A stretch of DNA of 32,981 bases from Treponema sp. UBA4319 (lineage in GTDB: Bacteria > Spirochaetota > Spirochaetia > Treponematales > Treponemataceae). Positions within the stretch are counted from its first letter, which is position 1; the number at the start of each line of letters is the position of its first letter. Both the position numbers and the translations under genes were made by a program. The notes below the pieces were generated by a model. It was given only the letters and a program-made list of their open reading frames with translations. It was not told the origin of the DNA and did not search any database. The stretch covers positions 1 to 32,981 of the forward strand of contig DGUD01000210.1 of NCBI GenBank assembly GCA_002393865.1, written 5' to 3'. Positions 8,254 to 15,048 of this stretch are shown here, in pieces.

Positions 8254-9339
8254 ATGACCATAGAGATAGGGATGCCGGTGTACCGCCCCTCCGGCCGGCT
8301 GGAGGCGGTGCTGACGGCGCTGGCTCTGCAGACCTACAAAAATTTCTACATAAGCATCTACAATGACACCAAGCCAGAGGAGACCGAGGAGCTACGCAAG
8401 GACGCCGAGATTGTGCAGCGGATGCGGGAGACTTACGGCCTGAACATAACGCTCGTGCAGAATCCGCACAATCTGGGCTACATGAAGAACATGCACCAGA
8501 TATTCGACAAAGCGACCGGCGATATCCTGTTCCTGCTGGCTGACGATGATATTGTAAGCCGGGATTGCATCCAGCTCATGAAGGAATCCTTTGACGACCC
8601 CGAGGTAGGCTGCGTCTCCCGCCCGTATTACTGGTTCCTGGATGATTTCAGGAAAGCCGTCCGCTTTGAGGGCTCCTGCGCCGGGGACTCCAAGCCCCGG
8701 AAAGTCGATTTCATGCGTTCACCGATTGAGGATGTCGGCAAATGCATGTCCGCTACCGGCCAGCTCTCCGGCCTTGCCTTCCGCCGCTCGTTCCTTGCGG
8801 GCATGCCCTTCGTGGAGGACATGTTTACGGTTCATATCTATCCTTTTTTATATATTTTTAAGGATCATCCCTGCGCCTATATGCCTTATCCGACAATCGC
8901 GGTTGCCGGCAGTACCAGCCAGTGCCAGAACGATATCTATACGCCCAGCCCGCTGGAGCAGTGGGTCAGCCTGTACCGGAACATGGATTCATCCCCCGCG
9001 TATCAGGCAAGGCAGAAGGAAGTCGTCGATCGCTTTGTCACGAACGACTTCGTCGGGCTTGCGCAGATAAAGAACTACGGGACATGCAAAGAGCTTATGC
9101 GCGAAATCTGCAATTTCGTGCGCTTCCGGAAAAAGAACCTCCTTTCGCCCCGCTTCTATTTCTTTGCGCTCGGCAGTGTGCTCTGCCCCCGCCCGCTGCT
9201 GAAAAAGCTCGTCGCCTTCTACAAGAACAAGGTGCTTGCCCGCACATTGCGGGATGCGGACATCCACTATGAGCATTTTCCCTTTGATGAGGTCGCGCCG
9301 TACTGGATTTTCCCGCAGCAGAACGAGCGCTCGCACTGA
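8254..9339 (+). CDS. GT2-like glycosyltransferase (divergent)
   Basis: A 361-residue protein opening with 'IEIGMPVYRPSGRL' and carrying 'FLLADDDIVS' (D97-D99) as the metal site. The usual 'DDGSxD' motif is replaced by 'IYNDTKPEET', so it is a divergent GT2. 'NPHNLGYMKNMH' before the DDD is typical of GT-A enzymes. The C-terminal half includes a conserved-looking aromatic region but no clear membrane helix. AAGGAG at 8242-8247, 6 nt from the ATG, is one of the best ribosome-binding sites in the locus and suggests independent translation after the 142-nt spacer. It probably adds one residue of the glycan; donor and acceptor are unknown. Confidence 0.83.
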   Translation: MTIEIGMPVYRPSGRLEAVLTALALQTYKNFYISIYNDTKPEETEELRKDAEIVQRMRETYGLNITLVQNPHNLGYMKNMHQIFDKATGDILFLLADDDIVSRDCIQLMKESFDDPEVGCVSRPYYWFLDDFRKAVRFEGSCAGDSKPRKVDFMRSPIEDVGKCMSATGQLSGLAFRRSFLAGMPFVEDMFTVHIYPFLYIFKDHPCAYMPYPTIAVAGSTSQCQNDIYTPSPLEQWVSLYRNMDSSPAYQARQKEVVDRFVTNDFVGLAQIKNYGTCKELMREICNFVRFRKKNLLSPRFYFFALGSVLCPRPLLKKLVAFYKNKVLARTLRDADIHYEHFPFDEVAPYWIFPQQNERSH

Positions 9340-9402
9340 GGAGCGCTGTCTGCAAGCTGCTTCAGAATTAAGCTCCTTATTAAAACAGGCTCCGGAGTGT
9401 AT

Positions 9403-10401
9403 ATGACCGATACCATGAACATAGCCTATGCCAGCGCCGACAATTATGCCCCTGTCCTCGGCACCTCCATCTATTCGCTCTGCAAGAATAATGCTGACGC
9501 GGATATACATATATATGTGCTTGACTACGAGATTTCTGAGGAGAACAAGGAGCGGCTGCGAAGGACGGTGCAGGCGTACGGCAAGCAGATAGACTTTGTG
9601 TCCCTGACGGAAAAGCTCGTCTTTCTCTCCGGCCGGGTCGGCGCCTACGGGAATGAGGGGCTGAAGGGATTCGTCACCTATGCGTACTGTTTCCTTGCCG
9701 ATTTGCTGCCCGATATCCGGCGCATCCTCTATCTTGATTGCGACACGCTCGTCAACGCGAGCCTTGCGCCCCTGTACAACACCGTGCTGGAGGGCGAGCA
9801 TTTTGTTGGGGAAGCACCGGATGCGCTGCGCCGCGAGTACAAGAAGGTCATCGCACTGCCCGACGAGGCAATCTACTACAATTCCGGCTGCGTCCTGATG
9901 GATTTGGAGCGCTGGCGGCAGCACGGTGCCTCGGAGATACTCCTGAAAGCGATAGAATCCGGCTGGAACTATCCGCTCGCGGATCAGGATCTCATGGTGA
10001 CATGCCTGTACCGCTACATACAGACGCTGTCTCCCATGTACAATTATCTCTCCCAGTATTTTCTGTATTCCGGCCGGGAAGCGGCTTTTGTGCTTGGCAT
10101 AGACTATTTTTCCGCGCATGCGGATGACTTTGCCGCGGGATACAAGGCCGCGCTGCTCTACCATTTCTGTGGCAATACCTTTATACGCCCGTGGTTCAGG
10201 AATAGCCGCCATCCCCTCAAATCCCTCTACGACAGCTATTACTACGGAAGCGAATGGCGGGATGTGCCCCAGGCGGAATTCAAGGAGAAGCCCGAATACA
10301 GGATTCAGTATCTGCTGTTCCGCTTTGCACCCAGACCGATATTCCTGCTGCTGTCCCGTCTGATGCAGCGGCTCTTTATATTTTTGCAATACAATAAATA
10401 A
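9403..10401 (+). CDS. GT8 family glycosyltransferase
   Basis: A 332-residue enzyme of the retaining GT8 family (LPS glucosyl/galactosyltransferase-like). The N-terminal 'NIAYASADNYAPVLGTSI', 'RILYLDCDTLV' (D112xD114) and 'YYNSGCVLMDL' follow the family order, and 'DQDLM' and 'HFCG' occur later. The C-terminal tail is rich in aromatic and basic residues, as in membrane-associated GT8 enzymes. GTG 9397 is in frame, but GGAG at 9394-9397 is 5 nt from ATG 9403 and overlaps that GTG, so ATG is preferred. Family members transfer glucose or galactose from UDP donors, but the donor here is unproven. It is followed by a second, more distant GT8 gene. Confidence 0.9.
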   Translation: MTDTMNIAYASADNYAPVLGTSIYSLCKNNADADIHIYVLDYEISEENKERLRRTVQAYGKQIDFVSLTEKLVFLSGRVGAYGNEGLKGFVTYAYCFLADLLPDIRRILYLDCDTLVNASLAPLYNTVLEGEHFVGEAPDALRREYKKVIALPDEAIYYNSGCVLMDLERWRQHGASEILLKAIESGWNYPLADQDLMVTCLYRYIQTLSPMYNYLSQYFLYSGREAAFVLGIDYFSAHADDFAAGYKAALLYHFCGNTFIRPWFRNSRHPLKSLYDSYYYGSEWRDVPQAEFKEKPEYRIQYLLFRFAPRPIFLLLSRLMQRLFIFLQYNK

Positions 10402-10494
10402 GATAATCTCTAAAAATTGCAGTTGCGGAGATTGCATAAAAATGCGCTGTACCCGCGGATTCATGCGGCGGCGCGTCACAGGGAGAACACTGAC

Positions 10495-11550
10495 GTGGCA
10501 GAAAAACTTGGCATAGTCCTCTATACGGATGAACGGTATGCCGTTCCTACATTCATCACTGCGCTGTCCGCGGTAAAGAACAACGTGGCGCTTGAGCTGC
10601 ATTTCTATGTGTTCTGCGTAGATTCCCGGAACTGGAAGTCGCAGTCGTCAGCCCTGCTGGAATCATTGGGCAGCTACGGCAATGTGGGCGGCGTGCATAT
10701 CATCGATTCCGCGCAGATAGACCAGCGCTGCGCGGGGGTAGGGCTCGACAGCGGCTACAAAGGAAGCTACGGAGCCTTCGCCAAGCTCTTCATGTGCGAT
10801 TTTATCCAGGCCGATTACAATATTGTCTGGCTGGACAGCGACGTGCTGGTGGCAGGCGGGCTGGAGGAGCTCTGCGGCTACCGTTTTACGGAAGAAAAAT
10901 GCTTTGCGGCCTGCATCGACATGAACAACAGCCGCGGGTGGCGACAGAAGCTCAAGACCGATGCCCCCATTGTCGTCGCGAGCATTTTTGTGGCTAACCC
11001 CGTCGCCTGGCAGGCGGGCAGGAATTCCGCCAGAATCGAACAGTGGTTCGCCCGATTTACGAGGGAAGAGATTTCCATGCTGATGCCCTCTATCGTCGTT
11101 GACCAGGGGGTGCTGACCTGCGTCTTTGGCAGCCAGTGGTATATCCTGCCGGCAAAGTATCAGGTGCTCCCCGGCTACCCGCTCGTCGGCTACAACAATT
11201 TCCGCCTGCTGTTCAGCCTGCGCAAAGACGATTTCTATACAAAAAAAGACATGGAGGATGCCGTCAGGCAGCCGGTAATCATCCACTTCATGCATTTTAT
11301 CGTCACAAAGCCGTGGCTGCACGATGCCCGCAACAGCTTTGAGCCGCTCTGGCTTTCCTACTACCACTCTGTGCCGGAGGCAGCGGGGCTTTTTGAGCTA
11401 CGGGAGCATCCTCCGCTGGAAGGCTTTGAAAAGCTCAAGCGTCTGCTCTTCGCCGTCTCCCCGTTCCTTTTCTGCCTGCTGGGCAGGTTTGATATCTCGC
11501 ACAACGTCAAATGCTGCATAAAAAATTTCAAGACCATAAAAAACTGGTAA
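10495..11550 (+). CDS. GT8 family glycosyltransferase-like protein
   Basis: A 351-residue protein related to GT8 but divergent from its neighbour. 'GIVLYTDERYAVPTFITAL' near the start, 'YGAFAKLFMCD' and 'NIVWLDSDVLVAGGL' (D114xD116) follow the family order; 'VDQGVLTCVF' and 'IIHFMHF' fit the later conserved regions. The frame extends upstream to a TTG at 10417, but that start has no ribosome-binding site and adds an arginine- and histidine-rich stretch unlike the family. GTG 10495 has GGGAG at 10481-10485 and places the family motif at residue 6, so it is chosen. It is the last gene of the first glycan block. Donor and acceptor are unknown. Confidence 0.84.
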   Translation: MAEKLGIVLYTDERYAVPTFITALSAVKNNVALELHFYVFCVDSRNWKSQSSALLESLGSYGNVGGVHIIDSAQIDQRCAGVGLDSGYKGSYGAFAKLFMCDFIQADYNIVWLDSDVLVAGGLEELCGYRFTEEKCFAACIDMNNSRGWRQKLKTDAPIVVASIFVANPVAWQAGRNSARIEQWFARFTREEISMLMPSIVVDQGVLTCVFGSQWYILPAKYQVLPGYPLVGYNNFRLLFSLRKDDFYTKKDMEDAVRQPVIIHFMHFIVTKPWLHDARNSFEPLWLSYYHSVPEAAGLFELREHPPLEGFEKLKRLLFAVSPFLFCLLGRFDISHNVKCCIKNFKTIKNW

Positions 11551-11642
11551 GGGCATGTTTTTAGGCGCAAGGTGCAAAATACGCAAGAAGAGAACCGGCT
11601 CCGGAAGTCTCTAAAAAATTCGCTCTTTAGCGGAAACTTTGA

Positions 11643-11651
11643 TGCTATAAT
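11643..11651 (+). promoter_or_regulatory. Extended -10 promoter element upstream of the SH3-protein gene
   Basis: TGCTATAAT is a perfect extended -10 (TGn-TATAAT). No convincing -35 lies 16-18 nt upstream, as is common for extended -10 promoters. The predicted start, near 11658, falls inside the first hairpin (11654-11682). It would give the block 11748-14665 its own transcription. Confidence 0.55.
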
Positions 11652-11653
11652 CT

Positions 11654-11682
11654 TGTAAGCCGCGCTGTTATAGCGGCTTACA
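11654..11682 (+). promoter_or_regulatory. Perfect 10-bp inverted repeat over the predicted transcription start
   Basis: TGTAAGCCGC (11654-11663) pairs exactly with GCGGCTTACA (11673-11682) around a 9-nt loop. It begins 3 nt after the TATAAT box, which is an operator-like position, though a 5' mRNA hairpin is equally possible. There is no T-run after it. Confidence 0.5.
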
Positions 11683-11691
11683 GCCCGGTTG

Positions 11692-11737
11692 AATCCCGAA
11701 AAGCTCGCAAAAGGGGAGCCTTTCGGGATTTCTTTTA
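11692..11737 (+). terminator. Intrinsic terminator or attenuator just ahead of the SH3-protein gene
   Basis: AATCCCGAAA (11692-11701) pairs perfectly with TTTCGGGATT (11721-11730). An inner GCTC/GAGC stem (11703-11706 with 11716-11719) extends it past one mismatch, and TCTTTT follows. It can terminate the upstream glycosyltransferase operon. It also lies after the extended -10 promoter and directly before GGAGG (11739-11743), so transcripts from that promoter must pass it. Confidence 0.7.
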
Positions 11738-11747
11738 TGGAGGCATA

Positions 11748-12965
11748 ATGAGAAAATTTTTTTTGCTTTTTTTAGTGGGCACGCTTGCCTTATACGGCTC
11801 TGCTACGACAAATGTAAAGACTCAAAAGACGATGTATGTCAAAGAGCATTTAAAACTGAGGACAGAGGAATCAATCTCCAGCTCAACTATCACTGTTATG
11901 CGGATTGGGTCAGAAGTCAGAATTCTTGCGCTTGGAAAAGAAGAAGTCATCGATAAAATCCGTAGTAATTGGGTACGCATAGAAGTTCTGGAGGGAAAAA
12001 CTAAAGATGGCAAAACTATACCGAAGGGAACAGAGGGGTGGTGCTTCGGCGGATATCTAGCCGGATATGTCGGGAAGTACGATTATGTAGACCTAAGCGA
12101 TAGTGCATATACGGTCAAGAAAATTGCATTCAAGACACAATTAGATGAACTGGCGTGGGGCAAATTGGCAGGTTTTTATTTTGGAGGAGGACCAAGAAAA
12201 ACTATTTCCGATCCGGAAGCCGTAGATACGCCATGGGGGATGGATTATACATTTTCAGGATTAGGCTGTCATTCCATCGCTTACAAAAACGGTATGTGGA
12301 TTCATGGAGGCGATGGCGAATCTGAGGAATTTGCATTGGAATCTATATCCGATGACGGAAATAGCTTTACGATGCGGAATAAGTATCATTCCCAGACATG
12401 GAGACTTGATGGTGAGTATTTGCGTATGGGAGCAATTTCATTCTATAAAATAACAGGTCCTGATTGTTACAAGCGATTCCTCAGGCAATTTATTCAAAAC
12501 TATAACGAATCTGTCCGGCAGTATGCGCTTTCCTGTCCTAAAATAAAAGAGATAGCCGGGAATACAGCCTTAGAGATTTTAAAGGCGCTTTCTGCAGGAG
12601 ATATAGCATCGTATGCTCACTATGCCCGGAAAGATGCAAATGTAAAATTGCGCATCGGCGGTTATCGGACTAGCACTGATTTTTCTTACAATGATTTATT
12701 AAATGAAACCGAAAGTATAAGGACAGCGTTTGAATTCATGAAAACAGATTTGGCTTCTCATGCGAATGAAATTGACGCCGTCGAGCCGCATGTAAATGAA
12801 TTCATCAGAAGCACAGTCGACGATATGAAGAGAAATTATCCGGAGGCCGATGTGCTTGTGGAATATATATTCAATAAGTATGAATGCATAGAACTCTTTT
12901 TTAAAACCGAGGCAGATTCCCTCATGCTTATCGGATTAAAAGAATATGCGGAATTCAGACCGTAA
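11748..12965 (+). CDS. Exported SH3-domain protein of unknown function
   Basis: A 405-residue protein with a signal peptide: basic 'MRK', then a hydrophobic core to about residue 18 ending 'ALYGSATT'. No lipobox cysteine is present, so signal peptidase I cleavage is more likely than lipidation. Residues about 28-104 form a bacterial SH3-like domain ('LKLRTEES', 'VRILALGKEEVID', 'WVRIEV', 'GTEGWCFGGYL'), a fold that often binds cell-wall peptides. The remaining 300 residues match nothing I recognise. The start follows GGAGG by 4 nt. Composition is clearly more AT-rich than the glycosyltransferases before it. The 'EGWCFGGYL' ending is what suggests a treponeme. I see no direct link to glycan synthesis. 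Confidence 0.8.
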   Translation: MRKFFLLFLVGTLALYGSATTNVKTQKTMYVKEHLKLRTEESISSSTITVMRIGSEVRILALGKEEVIDKIRSNWVRIEVLEGKTKDGKTIPKGTEGWCFGGYLAGYVGKYDYVDLSDSAYTVKKIAFKTQLDELAWGKLAGFYFGGGPRKTISDPEAVDTPWGMDYTFSGLGCHSIAYKNGMWIHGGDGESEEFALESISDDGNSFTMRNKYHSQTWRLDGEYLRMGAISFYKITGPDCYKRFLRQFIQNYNESVRQYALSCPKIKEIAGNTALEILKALSAGDIASYAHYARKDANVKLRIGGYRTSTDFSYNDLLNETESIRTAFEFMKTDLASHANEIDAVEPHVNEFIRSTVDDMKRNYPEADVLVEYIFNKYECIELFFKTEADSLMLIGLKEYAEFRP

Positions 12966-13108
12966 AAAGCATAGCCCGCAGCGCAAGCTCGATTCCTGTT
13001 CAGGCCGGGAACGCTTTGCCTGCATTGTGGCACGGACATTCTGCTGGACAGCATGTCAGGCGGACAAGGTCTGGAGCTCTTGGTAAGAAGAACGGGAGGT
13101 GGAATTAT

Positions 13109-13846
13109 ATGCCGTATGCAGCATTAAACGACTTGAATCTGTATTATGAAGAATTTGGCCGGGGCGAAAGCGTATTGTTTTTGCATAGCCATTTTAGCAG
13201 AGGCCTGCTTGCTTTTTCCGGGCAAATTATTCCGTTTTCCGGCCACTATCGCTGTCTCTATCCTGATTTCCGCGGGCATGGACGAACGTTATGCGATAAT
13301 CTTGCATGGAACAGCCGGATGATTGCGGACGACATGGCTCTGTTTTTGGACAGGCTGGGAATCGACCAGACCCATATCATCGGCTACAGCTGTGGTGCCT
13401 ATGTAGGCTGCTACATGGCGGCAAAGTATGCGCATAAAGTAAAACGTCTGGTCACAATCGGAGGTGCTGCGTATCCCAGACCGGAAGGGGCGGCGGACTT
13501 CCTTCCGGAGAATCTCCTGAAGCAGGGCAATTTAGATTTCATTGAGGACATAAAAAAACGGCATTATGAGGCGCACAAGGGAGATTGGCAGACGTATTTG
13601 CGGAATACGGTGGCCGATTGGCAGCAACATCCCGATCTGACGGATGCTGAGTGGCAGAGTATTACCTGCCCGGCGCTTTTCATCAATGGGGAGCACGATC
13701 CCTTTGGTACATGCGAGGAATTGCAGAAAAAGGTTCCTTCCGCAAAAATCTACAAGGTGCGAGGCGGTGGACACCGGCCACATTTTGTAGGGGAACAGAT
13801 AGAGGATATCAATGCCATGATTCTGGATTTTTTGTCAGAGACATGA
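13109..13846 (+). CDS. Alpha/beta hydrolase
   Basis: A 245-residue protein of the alpha/beta-hydrolase fold. 'VLFLHSHFS' is the oxyanion-hole region (HG replaced by HS), 'DFRGHGRT' follows, the nucleophile elbow is 'GYSCGAY' with S94, and the acid is D197 in 'INGEHDPF'. The catalytic histidine is probably H222 in 'GGGHRPH'. No signal peptide is seen, so it is likely cytoplasmic. The frame is open upstream to 13016, but ATG 13109 follows GGGAGG (13094-13099) and starts the family-like sequence. Substrates of this fold are too varied to name; the closest general group is small esterase/lactonase-like hydrolases. It lies in the non-glycan block after a 143-nt spacer. Confidence 0.87.
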   Translation: MPYAALNDLNLYYEEFGRGESVLFLHSHFSRGLLAFSGQIIPFSGHYRCLYPDFRGHGRTLCDNLAWNSRMIADDMALFLDRLGIDQTHIIGYSCGAYVGCYMAAKYAHKVKRLVTIGGAAYPRPEGAADFLPENLLKQGNLDFIEDIKKRHYEAHKGDWQTYLRNTVADWQQHPDLTDAEWQSITCPALFINGEHDPFGTCEELQKKVPSAKIYKVRGGGHRPHFVGEQIEDINAMILDFLSET

Positions 13847-13920
13847 CTTTGTGGCAAAAGCGGATTGAGCACGCAGCTTGATAGACCGCTGGCCTGCTTT
13901 TTGGAAACAGGAAAAACAAT

Positions 13921-14307
13921 ATGAGATTTAATGCGTTGATACCAGAATTAAGCGTAAGTGATATACACAAATCAAAAGATTTTTATGCGTCCCTTGGTTT
14001 TGAAATAAAGTATGAAAGACCTGAAGATAAATTTGTTTTTTTACAGCTTGAGGATAATCAAATAATGATTGAGCAGATTAATGGCCATTGGTCTGTTGGC
14101 GAGATGCATTATCCTTTTGGCAATGGAATCAATCTGAGCATGCGTGTGCCGGATGTAAAAAGAAAGTATGATGAATTAAAATCTAAAGGCATAAAAATGT
14201 TCAGGGAGCTGGAAGTTCACGTATATAGATGCGATGATGTTGAATACTCCGACAGTGAATTTTTGCTCCAGGATCCGGACGGATATTTATTGCGCTTCAA
14301 CAATTAG
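13921..14307 (+). CDS. VOC-fold protein (glyoxalase/bleomycin-resistance type)
   Basis: A 128-residue single VOC domain pair: 'LIPELSVSDIHKSKDFYASLGF' at the N-terminus and 'LLQDPDGYLLRFNN' at the C-terminus are the classic ends of this family. Members include antibiotic-binding proteins (bleomycin family), glyoxalases and metal dioxygenases. An acidic residue in 'DPDGYLLRF' is present, but the metal-ligand set is not complete enough to argue for an enzyme; the N-terminal 'IPELSVSD' form is common in bleomycin-resistance-like members. It is cytoplasmic with no signal. The gene is AT-rich compared with the glycan genes, suggesting a different origin. AGGA lies about 8 nt before the ATG. Confidence 0.85.
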   Translation: MRFNALIPELSVSDIHKSKDFYASLGFEIKYERPEDKFVFLQLEDNQIMIEQINGHWSVGEMHYPFGNGINLSMRVPDVKRKYDELKSKGIKMFRELEVHVYRCDDVEYSDSEFLLQDPDGYLLRFNN

Positions 14308-14389
14308 CGTATAAAAACGCTTGTGCTGAGACTGCAGCTCAACGCAGGATTCGGCTCAAGCCATCCTCTGGTATAGATGAGGATAAAGT

Positions 14390-14665
14390 ATGGATATAAA
14401 TACAATAACCGCATGTGGTGAATGCTGCACGGAATGTAAAAAGAGATTGAGTAGTGCATGTCCGGGCTGTATTGAGGCTGATGGATATGTGCCAGCTTGG
14501 GCTGAGTCCGGAAGATGTAAAGTACATGCCTGTTGCAGGGAGCATAATGCTCGGTTCTGTGGATTGTGCGGCGAGTTTCCCTGTGATAGAATGGAAAAGC
14601 TTATTCATTGGAATCCTGATATCAAATCCCGGATGGTTCAATTAAAGAAAACATATGGTACCTAG
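14390..14665 (+). CDS. Cysteine-rich DUF3795-like protein
   Basis: A 91-residue protein with 12 cysteines, arranged as C9, C12, C13, C16, then C24-P-G-C27, C43, C48-C49, C57-x2-C60 and C65. The pattern 'ACGECC..C', 'CPGC' and 'FCGLCGEFPC' matches DUF3795-like proteins, small bacterial proteins thought to bind zinc or another metal. Function is unknown. GAGGA at 14379-14383 is 6 nt before the ATG. It is the last gene before a 383-nt non-coding stretch and has no clear tie to the glycan genes. Confidence 0.8.
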   Translation: MDINTITACGECCTECKKRLSSACPGCIEADGYVPAWAESGRCKVHACCREHNARFCGLCGEFPCDRMEKLIHWNPDIKSRMVQLKKTYGT

Positions 14666-14746
14666 AAGAAGACAAGGTGTTTGCGGAATTTGAATAAGGC
14701 ATGACAAGGTCTTGCCCGGCAAAAGCTTTGCACACTGGCTGCTTGC

Positions 14747-14775
14747 TTGACGATCGCCTCGTTTTGTTCTATACT
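14747..14775 (+). promoter_or_regulatory. Sigma-70 promoter for the second glycan operon
   Basis: TTGACG (14747-14752) and TATACT (14770-14775) are separated by exactly 17 nt, one mismatch from consensus in the first box and one in the second. The expected start near 14782 would leave an untranslated leader of about 267 nt before ATG 15049. Confidence 0.65.
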
Positions 14776-14890
14776 GTATCAGTTGGTATCCGGGTGTGCG
14801 TGTGCGCAGGGCAAAGCGTTGCGGCTTGTCTTCCGGAACCATATCAGACAGTTCGGGCTTATAGCATGCTTCTTGCTGCATAATCTTTTG

Positions 14891-14925
14891 GGATTCCCCG
14901 CAGGCTGCTGCAGCTTGGGGATTCC
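14891..14925 (+). promoter_or_regulatory. Hairpin in the leader, possible attenuator
   Basis: GGATTCCCC (14891-14899) and GGGGATTCC (14917-14925) pair at eight of nine positions with one T-T mismatch, around a GC-rich 17-nt loop. TTCTC follows, a poor T-run. Attenuation is only a possibility. Confidence 0.35.
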
Positions 14926-14950
14926 TTCTCTGTCCGCCTCAAGAACCTCT

Positions 14951-14996
14951 GGGAAGAGCCATGTGCTTCCTTCGTGCGGGGGCCTTTGCTCTTCCC
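14951..14996 (+). promoter_or_regulatory. Perfect 9-bp inverted repeat in the leader
   Basis: GGGAAGAGC (14951-14959) pairs exactly with GCTCTTCCC (14988-14996) around a 28-nt loop. No T-run follows. It lies about 50 nt before the start codon at 15049. Confidence 0.4.
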
Positions 14997-15048
14997 CAAA
15001 GAAACGCTGGGATGCCGGCTGTTTTCCGGGGGCGGATTTATTTGTATC

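Larger units (their letters stand above)
14666..15048 (+). other. 383-nt gene-free region: promoter and long leader of the second glycan operon
   Basis: No reading frame here looks like a gene on either strand. It holds the sigma-70 promoter at 14747-14775. The leader has two hairpins: GGATTCCCC with GGGGATTCC (14891-14899/14917-14925, one mismatch, followed by TTCTC), and a perfect 9-bp repeat GGGAAGAGC/GCTCTTCCC (14951-14959/14988-14996). I see no JUMPStart/ops core (GGCGGTAGC) in it. No clear terminator for the DUF3795 gene is seen. Confidence 0.6.

Noticed and set aside
10417..10494. N-terminal extension of the second GT8 gene from a TTG
   Set aside because: No ribosome-binding site at the TTG, and the added residues are unlike the family. 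GTG 10495 has GGGAG 9 nt upstream.
10442..10516. Small 24-codon frame before the second GT8 gene
   Set aside because: Arg-rich, no ribosome-binding site, and overlaps the GT8 start in another frame. No support as a leader peptide.
8989..10602. 537-codon open frame on the - strand
   Set aside because: It lies opposite three well-supported + strand glycosyltransferase genes, and its translation shows no domain motifs. Long antisense frames are expected in GC-rich coding DNA.
14974..15048. N-terminal extension of the GT2 gene from a GTG
   Set aside because: The extra residues are not family-like and fall in a hairpin-rich leader; 'FSIIIPV' begins just after ATG 15049.
14666..15048. JUMPStart/ops antitermination element
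   Set aside because: I looked for GGCGGTAGC-type cores and found none. A GGGGGCGG run near 15028 is not a match.
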